Shown: positions 8,360 through 15,616 of the stretch, one piece after another | How the letters are laid out: each line of letters starts with the position of its first letter | Numbering within the stretch: the stretch's first letter is position 1 | Assembly: GCF_002252985.1 (NCBI RefSeq) | Contig: NZ_NHPJ01000006.1 | Coordinates: 1 to 48,644, forward strand | Origin: Halorubrum halodurans | Lineage (GTDB): Archaea > Halobacteriota > Halobacteria > Halobacteriales > Haloferacaceae | Direction: 5' to 3' | DNA length: 48,644 bases | Notes under the pieces: generated by a model | Told to the model about the DNA's origin: nothing | The model's input: only the letters and a program-made list of their open reading frames with translations | The model's database searches: none | Translations under genes and position numbers: made by a program

Positions 8360-8392
8360 AGTCGTATGCCGTCGCCGGCCGAACCGCCGGTG

Positions 8393-9715
8393 ATGGACCG
8401 TCGAGTCCTGTTCGCGATCCTGTTCCTGTTCGCCGGCGGCGCGACCGGCGTCGGCGTCGCCACGTTCGCGTTCGTCGGCGTCGACGACGCGAACGCCGAA
8501 GCCACGGTCGTCTGGGAGTCCGACCCGGCCGCCGGCGACGACGGCACCGGGGCCGCGACCGTCGACGTCGACGGCGAGACGCGGGTGGTCCGGCCGACCG
8601 TCGAGGACGGCGACCGCGCCGTGCGCGCGGTGACCCCCGGCGAGGGCCGAGCGTGGACGACCCGGATATCGGACGAGACAGCCGAACCGGGCGATACCGC
8701 CGAACCGGGCGATACCGCCGCATCGGGCGATACCGCCGCATCGGGCGATACCGCCGGGACGGTCGGCGAGAACGACGAGAACGGAACCGACCCGGTCGGG
8801 GTGAGCCGGCTCGCGACCGGCACGCTCGCCGGGGATCCGGTGGTCGCGCTGACGACCGCGTCGGGGCGACTGGTCGTGTTGAACGCCGCCGACGGCGACG
8901 AGCGGTTCGCCGTCGGTCTCGGGGGCCCCGGCGGAGTCGTGCCGGCGATCGGCGACCCGACCGGCGACGGGTCGACCCTCGTCGTCGCGGCCGCCGCGGA
9001 CGGTTCCGTGCTCGCCGTCGACGCCGACGGCGAGCCGGTCTTCGAGGCGTCGGTCGACGGGCGGGTCGAGCGGCGGCCGCTCGTCGTCGGACCCGACCCC
9101 GACCCCGACGGACGCGACGGCGGGATCCCCGGCGGCGTCGCGGTGTCGACGGCGGGAACGGATCCGGGAACCGTCCACTTCATCGGCGAGTCGGGCGAGA
9201 CGCGCTGGACGCGGACGCCGACGGTGACGGCGGTGGACTGGAACGCCGCGACGACGCGCCGCGGACCCGTCCTGACGCTCGGCGGGGCCAACGGGAACCT
9301 CGAGGCGCTGGAGGTCGCGGACGGCTCGTCGCGGTACGAGGTCGGCCTCCAGGACCGCCCCGTCGCGGTCGGCGATGCCGACGACGGGCGCGTCCTCGTC
9401 GGCGGCGTCGGAAGCATCTGGGCCGTCAGCCTGCTCGACGGCGAGGTCGTCTGGAAACAGCAGTACGGCGGGCGGACGCGCGTGAACGCGCCCGGCGTCG
9501 GCGAGGCGACCGGCGACGACGCGTTCGAGTCGGCCGCGGTCAACCGCGAGGGCGAGGTGCTCGGACTGACGCCCACCGGCGAGGTGGTCCTCCGGGGGAG
9601 CGTCCCGGAGACGGTCGTGTACGCGGGACCGCTGTTCGCCGACGTGGACGACGACGGAAGCGACGAGATACTGGTCGTCGACCGGCGCGGCGTCGTGCGG
9701 GCGCTGTCGACGTAG
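8393..9715 (+). CDS. Membrane-anchored PQQ/FG-GAP-type beta-propeller protein
   Basis: 440-residue protein. A helix (about residues 4-28) directly after the ATG would serve as an uncleaved anchor or signal. Next comes an acidic linker with four 18-base repeats encoding EPGDTA/ASGDTA, then repeated beta-blades of the type PAIGDPTGDGSTLVVAAA, DGSVLAVDADG and FADVDDDGSDEILVVDRRG. These Asp-rich loops look like the calcium-binding FG-GAP/VCBS loops of propeller proteins. It is probably extracellular or envelope-facing. Ligand and partner are unknown, and no dehydrogenase active site can be seen. An ATG nine codons upstream (8366) is possible, but the downstream one places the hydrophobic segment at the N-terminus. 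Confidence 0.75.
   Translation: MDRRVLFAILFLFAGGATGVGVATFAFVGVDDANAEATVVWESDPAAGDDGTGAATVDVDGETRVVRPTVEDGDRAVRAVTPGEGRAWTTRISDETAEPGDTAEPGDTAASGDTAASGDTAGTVGENDENGTDPVGVSRLATGTLAGDPVVALTTASGRLVVLNAADGDERFAVGLGGPGGVVPAIGDPTGDGSTLVVAAAADGSVLAVDADGEPVFEASVDGRVERRPLVVGPDPDPDGRDGGIPGGVAVSTAGTDPGTVHFIGESGETRWTRTPTVTAVDWNAATTRRGPVLTLGGANGNLEALEVADGSSRYEVGLQDRPVAVGDADDGRVLVGGVGSIWAVSLLDGEVVWKQQYGGRTRVNAPGVGEATGDDAFESAAVNREGEVLGLTPTGEVVLRGSVPETVVYAGPLFADVDDDGSDEILVVDRRGVVRALST
8681..8752 (+). repeat. Four 18-base in-frame repeats in the propeller-protein linker
   Basis: Two copies of GCCGAACCGGGCGATACC (8681, 8699) are followed by two of GCCGCATCGGGCGATACC (8717, 8735), encoding (AEPGDT)2(AASGDT)2. 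The two pairs are identical within themselves, which points to recent stepwise duplication. Confidence 0.93.
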
Positions 9716-9752
9716 CCGCCCCCGGCGGGCGGGGTCCGTCCCGTCGGGGTGG

Positions 9753-9762
9753 TTCTTATACC
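9753..9762 (+). promoter_or_regulatory. Orphan TATA-like element in the gap before ndk
   Basis: TTCTTATACC is a good haloarchaeal TATA match on the plus strand in the 190-base gap between two convergent genes. Only a poor ORF follows, and it runs antisense into ndk. If active, it would drive a short or antisense RNA across the ndk 3' end. Nothing else is recognised in the gap. Confidence 0.25.
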
Positions 9763-9906
9763 CTCACGATCGGTTGATCGACACACGGAAGCGGGATGAC
9801 GGACCGTTTTCACCGGAAACGAGGTGTGCCAACGAGGCGGCCGCTAGGCGGTGGTCGGGTCGTTTCGACGGGAAACCGATATCGGTCGACGAGACGGCGC
9901 GGGCGG

Positions 9907-10386
9907 TTAGTGCGACTCGTCCTCGTACACCCACGCCGCGGTGTCGAGGGCGTAGTCGACGAGCTCGTCGTCGTCGAAGAAGAGGTCGATCTCCCGTTCG
10001 TTCGCGCCCTCGTCCTCGTGGTCCGACGCGTGGATCACGTTGTGGCCCAGATCGAGCCCGAAGTCGCCGCGGATCGTGCCGGGCGCGGACTCGGCGGGGT
10101 CGGTCTCGCCGACCATCGCGCGGACCTGCCGGGTCGCGTCCGCGCCCTCCCAGACCATCGCGAAGACGGGGCCGGAGGTGATGAACTCGACGAGGCCGTC
10201 GAAGAACGGCTTGTCGGCGTGCTCGCCGTAGTGCTCGTGGGCGAGCTCCTCGTCGATCCGCATGAACTTGCCGCCGACGAGCTTCAGTCCGCGCTCCTCG
10301 AAGCGGGAGACGATCTCGCCGATGAGGCCGCGCTGGACCCCGTCGGGCTTGACCATCACGAAGGTGCGCTCGTCGTGGTGGCTCAT
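9907..10386 (-). CDS. ndk: Nucleoside diphosphate kinase
   Basis: 159-residue enzyme that transfers the gamma phosphate from NTPs to NDPs through a phosphohistidine. The N-terminal [18 protein letters not shown] and the catalytic-site region [21 protein letters not shown] (His in NVIHASD) are intact. Length is slightly above the usual 150, with an acidic C-terminus typical of haloarchaea. It is the last gene of the rpl7ae-rps28e-rpl24e-ndk operon. Its ATG overlaps the rpl24e stop as ATGA, so translation is coupled. The longer open frame upstream is rejected because MSHHDERTF gives the normal start. Confidence 0.96.
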   Translation of the reverse strand: MSHHDERTFVMVKPDGVQRGLIGEIVSRFEERGLKLVGGKFMRIDEELAHEHYGEHADKPFFDGLVEFITSGPVFAMVWEGADATRQVRAMVGETDPAESAPGTIRGDFGLDLGHNVIHASDHEDEGANEREIDLFFDDDELVDYALDTAAWVYEDESH

Positions 10387-10574
10387 TCCTCGCCTCCGGC
10401 GGCGCGTCCCTCCTCGGTCCACTCGAGGTCGCGCGCCTCGCGGCCGAGGAAGTAGTTCTTCTCCGCCTTCGAGTCGACGAAGTGGAGGATCTGTCCGTTC
10501 GTCCTTACGTACATCGTGCCCGTGCCGGGCTCGATCTCCTCGCCGGTGTAATCACAGGTGCGTGTCTCGACCAT
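10383..10574 (-). CDS. rpl24e: 50S ribosomal protein L24e, zinc ligands lost
   Basis: 63-residue L24e identified by [13 protein letters not shown], the middle strand, and [10 protein letters not shown]. Family members usually hold one zinc with four cysteines (two CxxC-type pairs). Here only one Cys remains ([10 protein letters not shown]): the second residue of the first pair is Thr, and the second pair is replaced ([13 protein letters not shown]). The protein therefore probably folds without zinc. Operon position after rps28e (3-base gap) and before ndk (4-base overlap) is canonical. Confidence 0.93.
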   Translation of the reverse strand: MVETRTCDYTGEEIEPGTGTMYVRTNGQILHFVDSKAEKNYFLGREARDLEWTEEGRAAGGEE

Positions 10575-10577
10575 GGG

Positions 10578-10802
10578 TTATCGGCCTCCGATGGCGTCGG
10601 CGTCACGCTGGGTCTCACGCAACTGGAGCACGTCGCCCAGCCGGACGGGACCCAGGACGTTTCGCGTGATGATCCGTCCCTGGTTCGATCCCTCCTGGAT
10701 GCGGCATTTGACCTGCATGGCCTCGCCGTGCATCCCGGTCTTGCCGACGACCTCGATCACCTCGGCGGTGGTCGAGTCGCCGGTTCCCTCTTCTGCGCTC
10801 AT
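10578..10802 (-). CDS. rps28e: 30S ribosomal protein S28e
   Basis: 74-residue small-subunit protein with the S28e core [23 protein letters not shown] and the invariant [23 protein letters not shown]. It has an acidic N-terminal extension typical of halophiles. It lies second in the operon, 6 bases after rpl7ae. Confidence 0.96.
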   Translation of the reverse strand: MSAEEGTGDSTTAEVIEVVGKTGMHGEAMQVKCRIQEGSNQGRIITRNVLGPVRLGDVLQLRETQRDADAIGGR

Positions 10803-10808
10803 GGGTGG

Positions 10809-11171
10809 TTATCGGAGCTCCGCGACCTTCTCGCCGATGTCCTCGATGTCGTCGGCGGCGTCGCCGGCCTCGACGACCGCGGCGGCGGCGGAGCCGACCT
10901 CGAGGCCCGCGGCGTGGCCGACTTCGTCCTGGGTGTCGACGAAGACGACCGGGATCCCCTTCTCCTCGGCGAGCTCGGGGAGGTGCATCACGATCTCCTC
11001 GGGCGAGACGTCCTCGGCGACGAGGACGAGCTTCGCGTTGCCGCGCTCGACGGACTTCGTGGTCTCGTTCGTTCCCTTCTTTACGGTACCGGTGTCTCGG
11101 GCGACCTCGAACGCCTCGAGCGATCGCTCGGCGAGGTCGGCCGGGGTGTCGTAGTCTACGTAAACTGGCAT
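10809..11171 (-). CDS. rpl7ae: 50S ribosomal protein L7Ae, also a k-turn-binding subunit of sRNPs
   Basis: 120-residue kink-turn RNA-binding protein. In archaea it serves the large ribosomal subunit, box C/D and H/ACA sRNPs and RNase P. The signature [28 protein letters not shown] (RNA-contact KGxNExxK) is intact. It is the first gene of the operon. The start ATG follows an approximately 95-base leader if the TATA element at 11287-11294 is used, which leaves room for feedback control through a k-turn in its own mRNA; I could not identify such a k-turn by eye. Confidence 0.96.
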   Translation of the reverse strand: MPVYVDYDTPADLAERSLEAFEVARDTGTVKKGTNETTKSVERGNAKLVLVAEDVSPEEIVMHLPELAEEKGIPVVFVDTQDEVGHAAGLEVGSAAAAVVEAGDAADDIEDIGEKVAELR

Positions 11172-11286
11172 GTGTTGTTCACCTATGTCCTCCGTGTGGG
11201 CTCGCGTGTCCGTCCCGTGGTCGGTCCCTATCGGAACGGCACATCATCGACCCCACAGAGGGTGTACTCCGGGGTACTCTTGGACA

Positions 11287-11310
11287 GCATAAAAGCGCTT
11301 TCAAAGCGCT
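11287..11310 (-). promoter_or_regulatory. rpl7ae operon promoter with abutting perfect palindrome
   Basis: On the minus strand, AGCGCTTTGAAAGCGCT (11294-11310, a 17-base perfect inverted repeat with one central base) is followed immediately by the TATA-like TTTTATGC (11287-11294). The palindrome thus occupies the BRE position and just upstream of it. This is where an activator or a TFB-competing repressor would sit. Confidence 0.5.
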
Positions 11311-11479
11311 CGGACCGCGTGCGAGGGCGTGACGGGGGGATCCTCACGGTCGTTCCCGATCGCTGACTCGCTCCCGATCGCTCCGACGCGCTCCCGATCG
11401 GTCCGATCCACCGCGACCCCTCGCTGTCGGGTCCGCTTGCGATCGTTTTTGTCCGCGCCGCTCGGAGGGGCGTCCACGC
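11311..11479. other. Divergent gap before the 5'-nucleotidase gene, with CCCGATCG direct repeats
   Basis: Three direct copies of CCCGATCG (11355, 11373, 11393) are spaced 18 and 20 bases apart. A TATA-like CGTTTTTGTCC lies at about 11443-11453, roughly 30 bases before the ATG at 11480. Together with the palindromic promoter to its left, this fills the 308-base intergenic space. No ORF or RNA gene is seen. Confidence 0.4.
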
Positions 11480-12871
11480 ATGGCTCGTCTCCTCCACTAC
11501 TCCGACATCGAGAACGTCTTCGACGTCCCCGAGCGGGCGGCCCGGCTCGCCGGCCGGATCCGCGCCCTCGACGCCCCCGACGCCGCGGTCGTCGCCACCG
11601 GCGACACCACCGCGCCGGGCGTCCTCTCGCTGGTCGCGAAGGGCCGCCAGACGATCGACTTCTACGCCGCCACCGACACCCTCCTCGACACTTTCGGCAA
11701 CCACGAGTTCGACTACGGCCCCGACGCGCTCCGCGGGCTCGTCGACGACGCGCCGGTGGAGTTCGTCTCCGCGAACGTCCGCGACGAGGACGGCGAGCTC
11801 TTCGGCCGCTCGGAGGGCGTCGTCCCGTGGACGACCCGCGCCGTCGACGGCGCGACCGTGGGGTTCGTGGGCGTCACCGACCCCGCGACCGACTCGCTCA
11901 ACCCGATGGCCGCGCCGCTCTCCTTCGACGACCCCGTCGCGGCCGCGCGGGAGGCGCTCGCCGACCTGGAACGCGAGGGCCCGGCGGTCGACCACCGCGT
12001 CGTCCTCTCGCACCTCGGCGGCGGCGACGACGATCTCGCCCGCGAGCTCGACGTGGACGCGGTGCTCGGCGGCCACGTCCACAGCCGGCGGAACGAGCGC
12101 GTCGACGGGACGCTCCTCGTCCGGCCGGGCGTGAACGGCGAGGCGGTCGCGGAGGTCGACCTCGGCGACCCGGCCGACCCCGACGTGTCCGCCACCGCGA
12201 CGCTCCACGAACCCGACGGCGTCGCCCCCCACGCGGAACTCGAGCGGGCGCTCGCCGAGCGGATGGGCGCGGCCGACCTCGGCGAGGTCGTCGACCGCGT
12301 CGCGGAGCCGATCGAGCGAACGAGCGACGTCGTCCACGGCGGGGAGTGCCGCGTCGGCAACTTCGTCGCCGACGCGTTCCGGTGGGCCCACGACGCCGAC
12401 GTGGGGCTCTCGAACGCCGGCGGCCTCCGGCAGGGCGACCCCTGGGCCGGCGACGTGACGAAGGCCGACCTCATCAGCCTCATCCCCTTCGAGGAGCCGG
12501 TCGTGCTGGCCGAGGTCGACGGGGAGGAACTCCTGGCGATCCTCCGGGAGATGGCCGCCCCCGACGTCGACTTCGGCGAGGAGGACTGGTGGCACGGCCA
12601 CGTCTCGAACGCGCGGGTGGTCTGGGACGCGGCCAACGAGAAGGTCGTGGAGGCGACCGTCGGCGGCGAGCCGATCGACCCCGACGCCCGGTACACTGTT
12701 GCCACCTCCGAGTACCTGCTCCACTCCGACCACGAGTACCCGACGCTGGAGGAGCGTCACCGGATCGGCGAGGCCGACATCCAGTACGAGGTGCTCGCCG
12801 CCTTCGCCCGCGAGCACGGGATCGATCCCGAGATCGAGGGGCGGATCGAGATCCGGAACCGGGAGGAGTGA
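11480..12871 (+). CDS. Bifunctional metallophosphatase / 5'-nucleotidase-like protein
   Basis: 463 residues. The N-terminal calcineurin-like metallophosphatase domain shows the metal-site motifs LLHYSDIE, VVATGD, TFGNHEFDYG, LSHLGGGDDD and LGGHVHSR in order. From about residue 240, a 5'-nucleotidase C-terminal domain follows (GNFVADAFRW, GGLRQGD, LISLIPFEEPVV, YTVATSEYLL). It lacks a signal peptide, so a cytoplasmic nucleotide- or sugar-phosphate phosphatase role is likely; the exact substrate is unknown. The first motif reads HYSDIE where family members usually have H-x-S/N-D-x-H or -L, so the first metal site may be altered. It converges with folD 20 bases away. Confidence 0.88.
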   Translation: MARLLHYSDIENVFDVPERAARLAGRIRALDAPDAAVVATGDTTAPGVLSLVAKGRQTIDFYAATDTLLDTFGNHEFDYGPDALRGLVDDAPVEFVSANVRDEDGELFGRSEGVVPWTTRAVDGATVGFVGVTDPATDSLNPMAAPLSFDDPVAAAREALADLEREGPAVDHRVVLSHLGGGDDDLARELDVDAVLGGHVHSRRNERVDGTLLVRPGVNGEAVAEVDLGDPADPDVSATATLHEPDGVAPHAELERALAERMGAADLGEVVDRVAEPIERTSDVVHGGECRVGNFVADAFRWAHDADVGLSNAGGLRQGDPWAGDVTKADLISLIPFEEPVVLAEVDGEELLAILREMAAPDVDFGEEDWWHGHVSNARVVWDAANEKVVEATVGGEPIDPDARYTVATSEYLLHSDHEYPTLEERHRIGEADIQYEVLAAFAREHGIDPEIEGRIEIRNREE

Positions 12872-12891
12872 CGGCCGGGACGCGACGCCCG

Positions 12892-13785
12892 TCAGTCGAG
12901 GTCCACGTCCACGTCGTGCTGGCGACCCGCCGCCTTCACGGTGTTGTACAGGAGCATCGCGCGGGTCATCGGCCCGACGCCGCCGGGAACGGGCGTGATC
13001 GCGCCCGCGACCTCCCTCGCCGACTCGTAGTCGACGTCGCCGACGAGTTCGTACCCCTTCTCCGTGTCCGTCTCGACGCGGTTTATCCCCACGTCGATCA
13101 CGGTCGCGCCCGCCTTCAGCATCGAGCCGTCGACGAACTCCGGGATGCCGGCGGCGGCGACCACGATATCGGCCCCGGCGAGTTTCCCTTCCAGGTCCTC
13201 GGTGCGGGAGTGACAGACGGTCACGGTGGCGTTCCCCTGCGGGGCCTTCTGGATCAGGAGGTTCGCCATCGGCTTGCCGACGATGTCGGAGCGCCCGACG
13301 ACGACCGCGTCGGCCCCCTCGGTCTCGACGTCGTAGGCGGCGAGCAGCTTCTGTACGCCGTGGGGGGTACAGGGCTTGTAGCGGGCGTCGCCCGCGACGA
13401 GGCGGCCGACGTTCTCGGGGTGGAACCCGTCCACGTCCTTCTCGGGGTCGATCCGCCGGAGCACCTCGCGCTTCCCGACGTGGTCGGGCACGGGCAGTTG
13501 AACCAGGATCCCGTGGACGTCCTCGCGGGCGTTGAGGTCGTCGATGGTCTCGAACAGCTCCCCGGCGGGGGCGTCGGCGTCGACGTCGACGTGGATCCCC
13601 TCGATGCCGACCTCCTCGCAGTCGCGCTGTTTCATCGAGACGTACGTCTCGCTCGCGGGGTCGTCGCTCATCAGCACGGTCGCCAGTCCGGGAGTCACGC
13701 CCGCGTCCGCGAGCGTCTCCACGCGATCGGCCACGTCGGATCGAACGTCGGCCGCCACCGTCTCGCCGTCGATGACCTCGGTCAT
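12892..13785 (-). CDS. folD: Bifunctional methylene-tetrahydrofolate dehydrogenase / methenyl-tetrahydrofolate cyclohydrolase
   Basis: 297-residue folate C1 enzyme interconverting 5,10-methylene-, 5,10-methenyl- and 10-formyl-THF. Family blocks are clear: SETYVSMKQRDCEEVGI (catalytic Tyr and Lys), GILVQLPVPDHV, PEKDVDGFHPENVGRL, CTPHGV, VVGRSDIVGKPMANLL and ITPVPGGVGPMTRAMLL. The start is placed at MTEVIDGE rather than nine codons upstream. A TATA-like GCTTTTGTT lies about 25 bases before this ATG, and a perfect palindrome sits further upstream (13831-13847). Length is normal. Confidence 0.97.
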   Translation of the reverse strand: MTEVIDGETVAADVRSDVADRVETLADAGVTPGLATVLMSDDPASETYVSMKQRDCEEVGIEGIHVDVDADAPAGELFETIDDLNAREDVHGILVQLPVPDHVGKREVLRRIDPEKDVDGFHPENVGRLVAGDARYKPCTPHGVQKLLAAYDVETEGADAVVVGRSDIVGKPMANLLIQKAPQGNATVTVCHSRTEDLEGKLAGADIVVAAAGIPEFVDGSMLKAGATVIDVGINRVETDTEKGYELVGDVDYESAREVAGAITPVPGGVGPMTRAMLLYNTVKAAGRQHDVDVDLD

Positions 13786-13830
13786 ATCCGAACGGGGTGC
13801 CGGGAGGAACAAAAGCCGTCCGGGATCGTG

Positions 13831-13847
13831 TCGATCGATTCGATCGA
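13831..13847. promoter_or_regulatory. 17-base perfect palindrome upstream of folD
   Basis: TCGATCGATTCGATCGA is an 8+1+8 perfect inverted repeat centred about 54 bases before the folD ATG, just upstream of its TATA-like element. This is a typical place for an activator site. It is made of GATC-rich repeats, so chance cannot be excluded, although GATCGA runs are not common elsewhere in the window. Confidence 0.35.
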
Positions 13848-13920
13848 GCCCCTGGATCTATCCACGGGGATGGATCTCCGGGCGGTCAACGGCTCACATC
13901 GACCACGATTCGGCACAGGC

Positions 13921-14691
13921 TCACTCCGGGTACAGTTCCTCCTCCCGCTCGACGGCGTCGATCGCGGCGACGTCCTCGGGTGCGAGCTCGAGGTCCGCGG
14001 CCGCGAGGTTCGCCCGGAGGTGTCGCTCCGTCGACGCCTTCGGGATCGCCACGACCGGCTCCTTCGCGGTCGCCCACGCGATCGCGACCGCCTCCGGCGT
14101 CGTCCCGTGGCGCTCCGCGACCTCGCGGACCGCGTCGACCTCGGCGACCCGCCCGCCCGCGAGCGGCGAGTACGCGACCACGGAATAGCCGTGCTCGCGG
14201 GCGTGTTCGAGGATCTCCGGTCGGTACCGTAACGGGTGGAGTTCGGTCTGGTGGGCGGCGATCGGCGCGTCGAGGACCCCGCGGGCGCGCTCGAGGTCGT
14301 CGATCTCGAAGTTCGAGACGCCGACGGCGTCGACGACTCCGGCGTCGACGAGCCGGTCCATCGCCGGAAGCGTCGCATCGGGATCGTACGCGCCGCGGGG
14401 ACGGTGGACGTACAGCAGATCGAGACGGTCGACGCCGAGGCGGTCGGCGCTCTCGCGAGCGGCCGGACCCACGTCGTCGCCGGCGAGCCGGTCGACCCAG
14501 AGCTTCGTCGCGACCGTCACGGCCGCCCGATCGACGTCGCTCGCGGCGAGTCCCGCGCCGACGACGCCCTCGTTGCCGTAGATCCGAGCGGTGTCGAGAT
14601 GCCGGTAGCCGACCTCGAGGGCGGCCGCGATCGGCTCCGGCTCGTCGATCCCCATCGTCCCCAGCCCTACCGGCGGGAGCGTCGAGTCCAT
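13921..14691 (-). CDS. Aldo/keto reductase
   Basis: 256-residue NAD(P)H-dependent TIM-barrel reductase. The AKR catalytic tetrad is visible: Asp and Tyr in DTARIYGNE, Lys in VATKLW and His in YVHRPRG. The fingerprints VGVSNFEIDDL and VVAIPKAST are also present. It is shorter than the typical 270-320 residues but complete. Its physiological carbonyl substrate is unknown. A TATA-like TTTATACG about 26 bases before the ATG supports the start and a leaderless transcript. Confidence 0.93.
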   Translation of the reverse strand: MDSTLPPVGLGTMGIDEPEPIAAALEVGYRHLDTARIYGNEGVVGAGLAASDVDRAAVTVATKLWVDRLAGDDVGPAARESADRLGVDRLDLLYVHRPRGAYDPDATLPAMDRLVDAGVVDAVGVSNFEIDDLERARGVLDAPIAAHQTELHPLRYRPEILEHAREHGYSVVAYSPLAGGRVAEVDAVREVAERHGTTPEAVAIAWATAKEPVVAIPKASTERHLRANLAAADLELAPEDVAAIDAVEREEELYPE

Positions 14692-14800
14692 ACCGTGAGT
14701 GGCGACCGTCGGCGTATAAACACCCGACCGACGACTCTCCGGGCCGCGACCCGGGCGGTCGGGGAGCCGGTGGACGCTCGCGATGCCCGCAAAGCCGCGC

Positions 14801-15475
14801 TCACGGCGACCCGATCGGCGAGCGGCCGCAGAGGCTCACGAGGTCGTGGAGGTCGTCGATCTCGTAGGTCGGCTGCGCCGAGAGTTCGAACGAGCGGCGG
14901 TGCGGCCGCCGGATGAACGCGGAGTCGATCCCTGCGTTGTCGGCCGCGCGGACGTCCGACTCGTTGTCGCCGACGAACAGCGCGGTCGAGACGTCCAAGT
15001 CGGCGAGCGCCCGCTCGAGGTAGTACGGGGAGGGCTTCTTCCGCGAGAGGCTGGCGATCGAGGGCTCGCGGCCGTAGACCACGTCGAAGCGGTCGACGAG
15101 CCCGAAGTGCGCGAGGAGGTCGTCGACGGTGGCCTGCTGGTTCGAGGAGACGACCCCGAGCGCGGCGTCGAGGTGGCCGAGCGCCCCGACGTCCTCGTAC
15201 GGGGTCTTGCGGCCGGCACGCGAGGCGGCGATCTGCGCGTCGGAGGCGGTCTCGTCGCGGACGCGCCAGAACTCGGCCGGGTCGATCCCGTAGCGGTCAC
15301 AGATGTTCGTCAGGGTCGCCGGGTCGACGCCGACCGCGACGTCGTCGACGTGAGCGAGGTCGGGGTCGGTCACGCCCAGTCGCTCGAAGGCCTCCCAGGC
15401 GGCCTCTCGGAGGGTGTCGAACGGCGTGCGACCGACGATCACTCCGTCGTGATCGAGAACGACGGCGTCGTACAC
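14801..15475 (-). CDS. HAD-superfamily hydrolase (phosphatase-like)
   Basis: 224-residue HAD subfamily IA protein. Motif I is LDHDGVIVGRTP, immediately after the start. Motif II is GVVSSNQQ, motif III falls around SLSRKKPSPYYLERAL, and motif IV is FVGDNESDVRAADNAG. The GTG used gives MYDAVVLDHDG, and an element CTTTTGA lies about 27 bases upstream. The frame remains open 42 codons further, but that stretch looks non-coding. It may be a phosphoglycolate-phosphatase-like enzyme; the substrate is not determined. Confidence 0.88.
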   Translation of the reverse strand: MYDAVVLDHDGVIVGRTPFDTLREAAWEAFERLGVTDPDLAHVDDVAVGVDPATLTNICDRYGIDPAEFWRVRDETASDAQIAASRAGRKTPYEDVGALGHLDAALGVVSSNQQATVDDLLAHFGLVDRFDVVYGREPSIASLSRKKPSPYYLERALADLDVSTALFVGDNESDVRAADNAGIDSAFIRRPHRRSFELSAQPTYEIDDLHDLVSLCGRSPIGSP

Positions 15476-15616
15476 GCCACGCTCTCGGGGAGTAACGGTC
15501 AAAAGCCTTTCAGTCGGACGTTCGGGCGGCTCCCGTGTTCCGTGGGCCGTCGTCCCACGCTCCGCGACGACCCCTGTACTTTCAATACCCGGCGCGTCCA
15601 ACCCTCCGATTGGACC

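Noticed and set aside
10482..11366. 294-codon plus-strand frame across rpl24e, rps28e and rpl7ae
   Set aside because: Antisense to three undoubted ribosomal protein genes and without any motif.
11228..12817. 529-codon frame antisense to the 5'-nucleotidase-like gene
   Set aside because: Shadow of the sense gene, which carries ordered metallophosphatase motifs.
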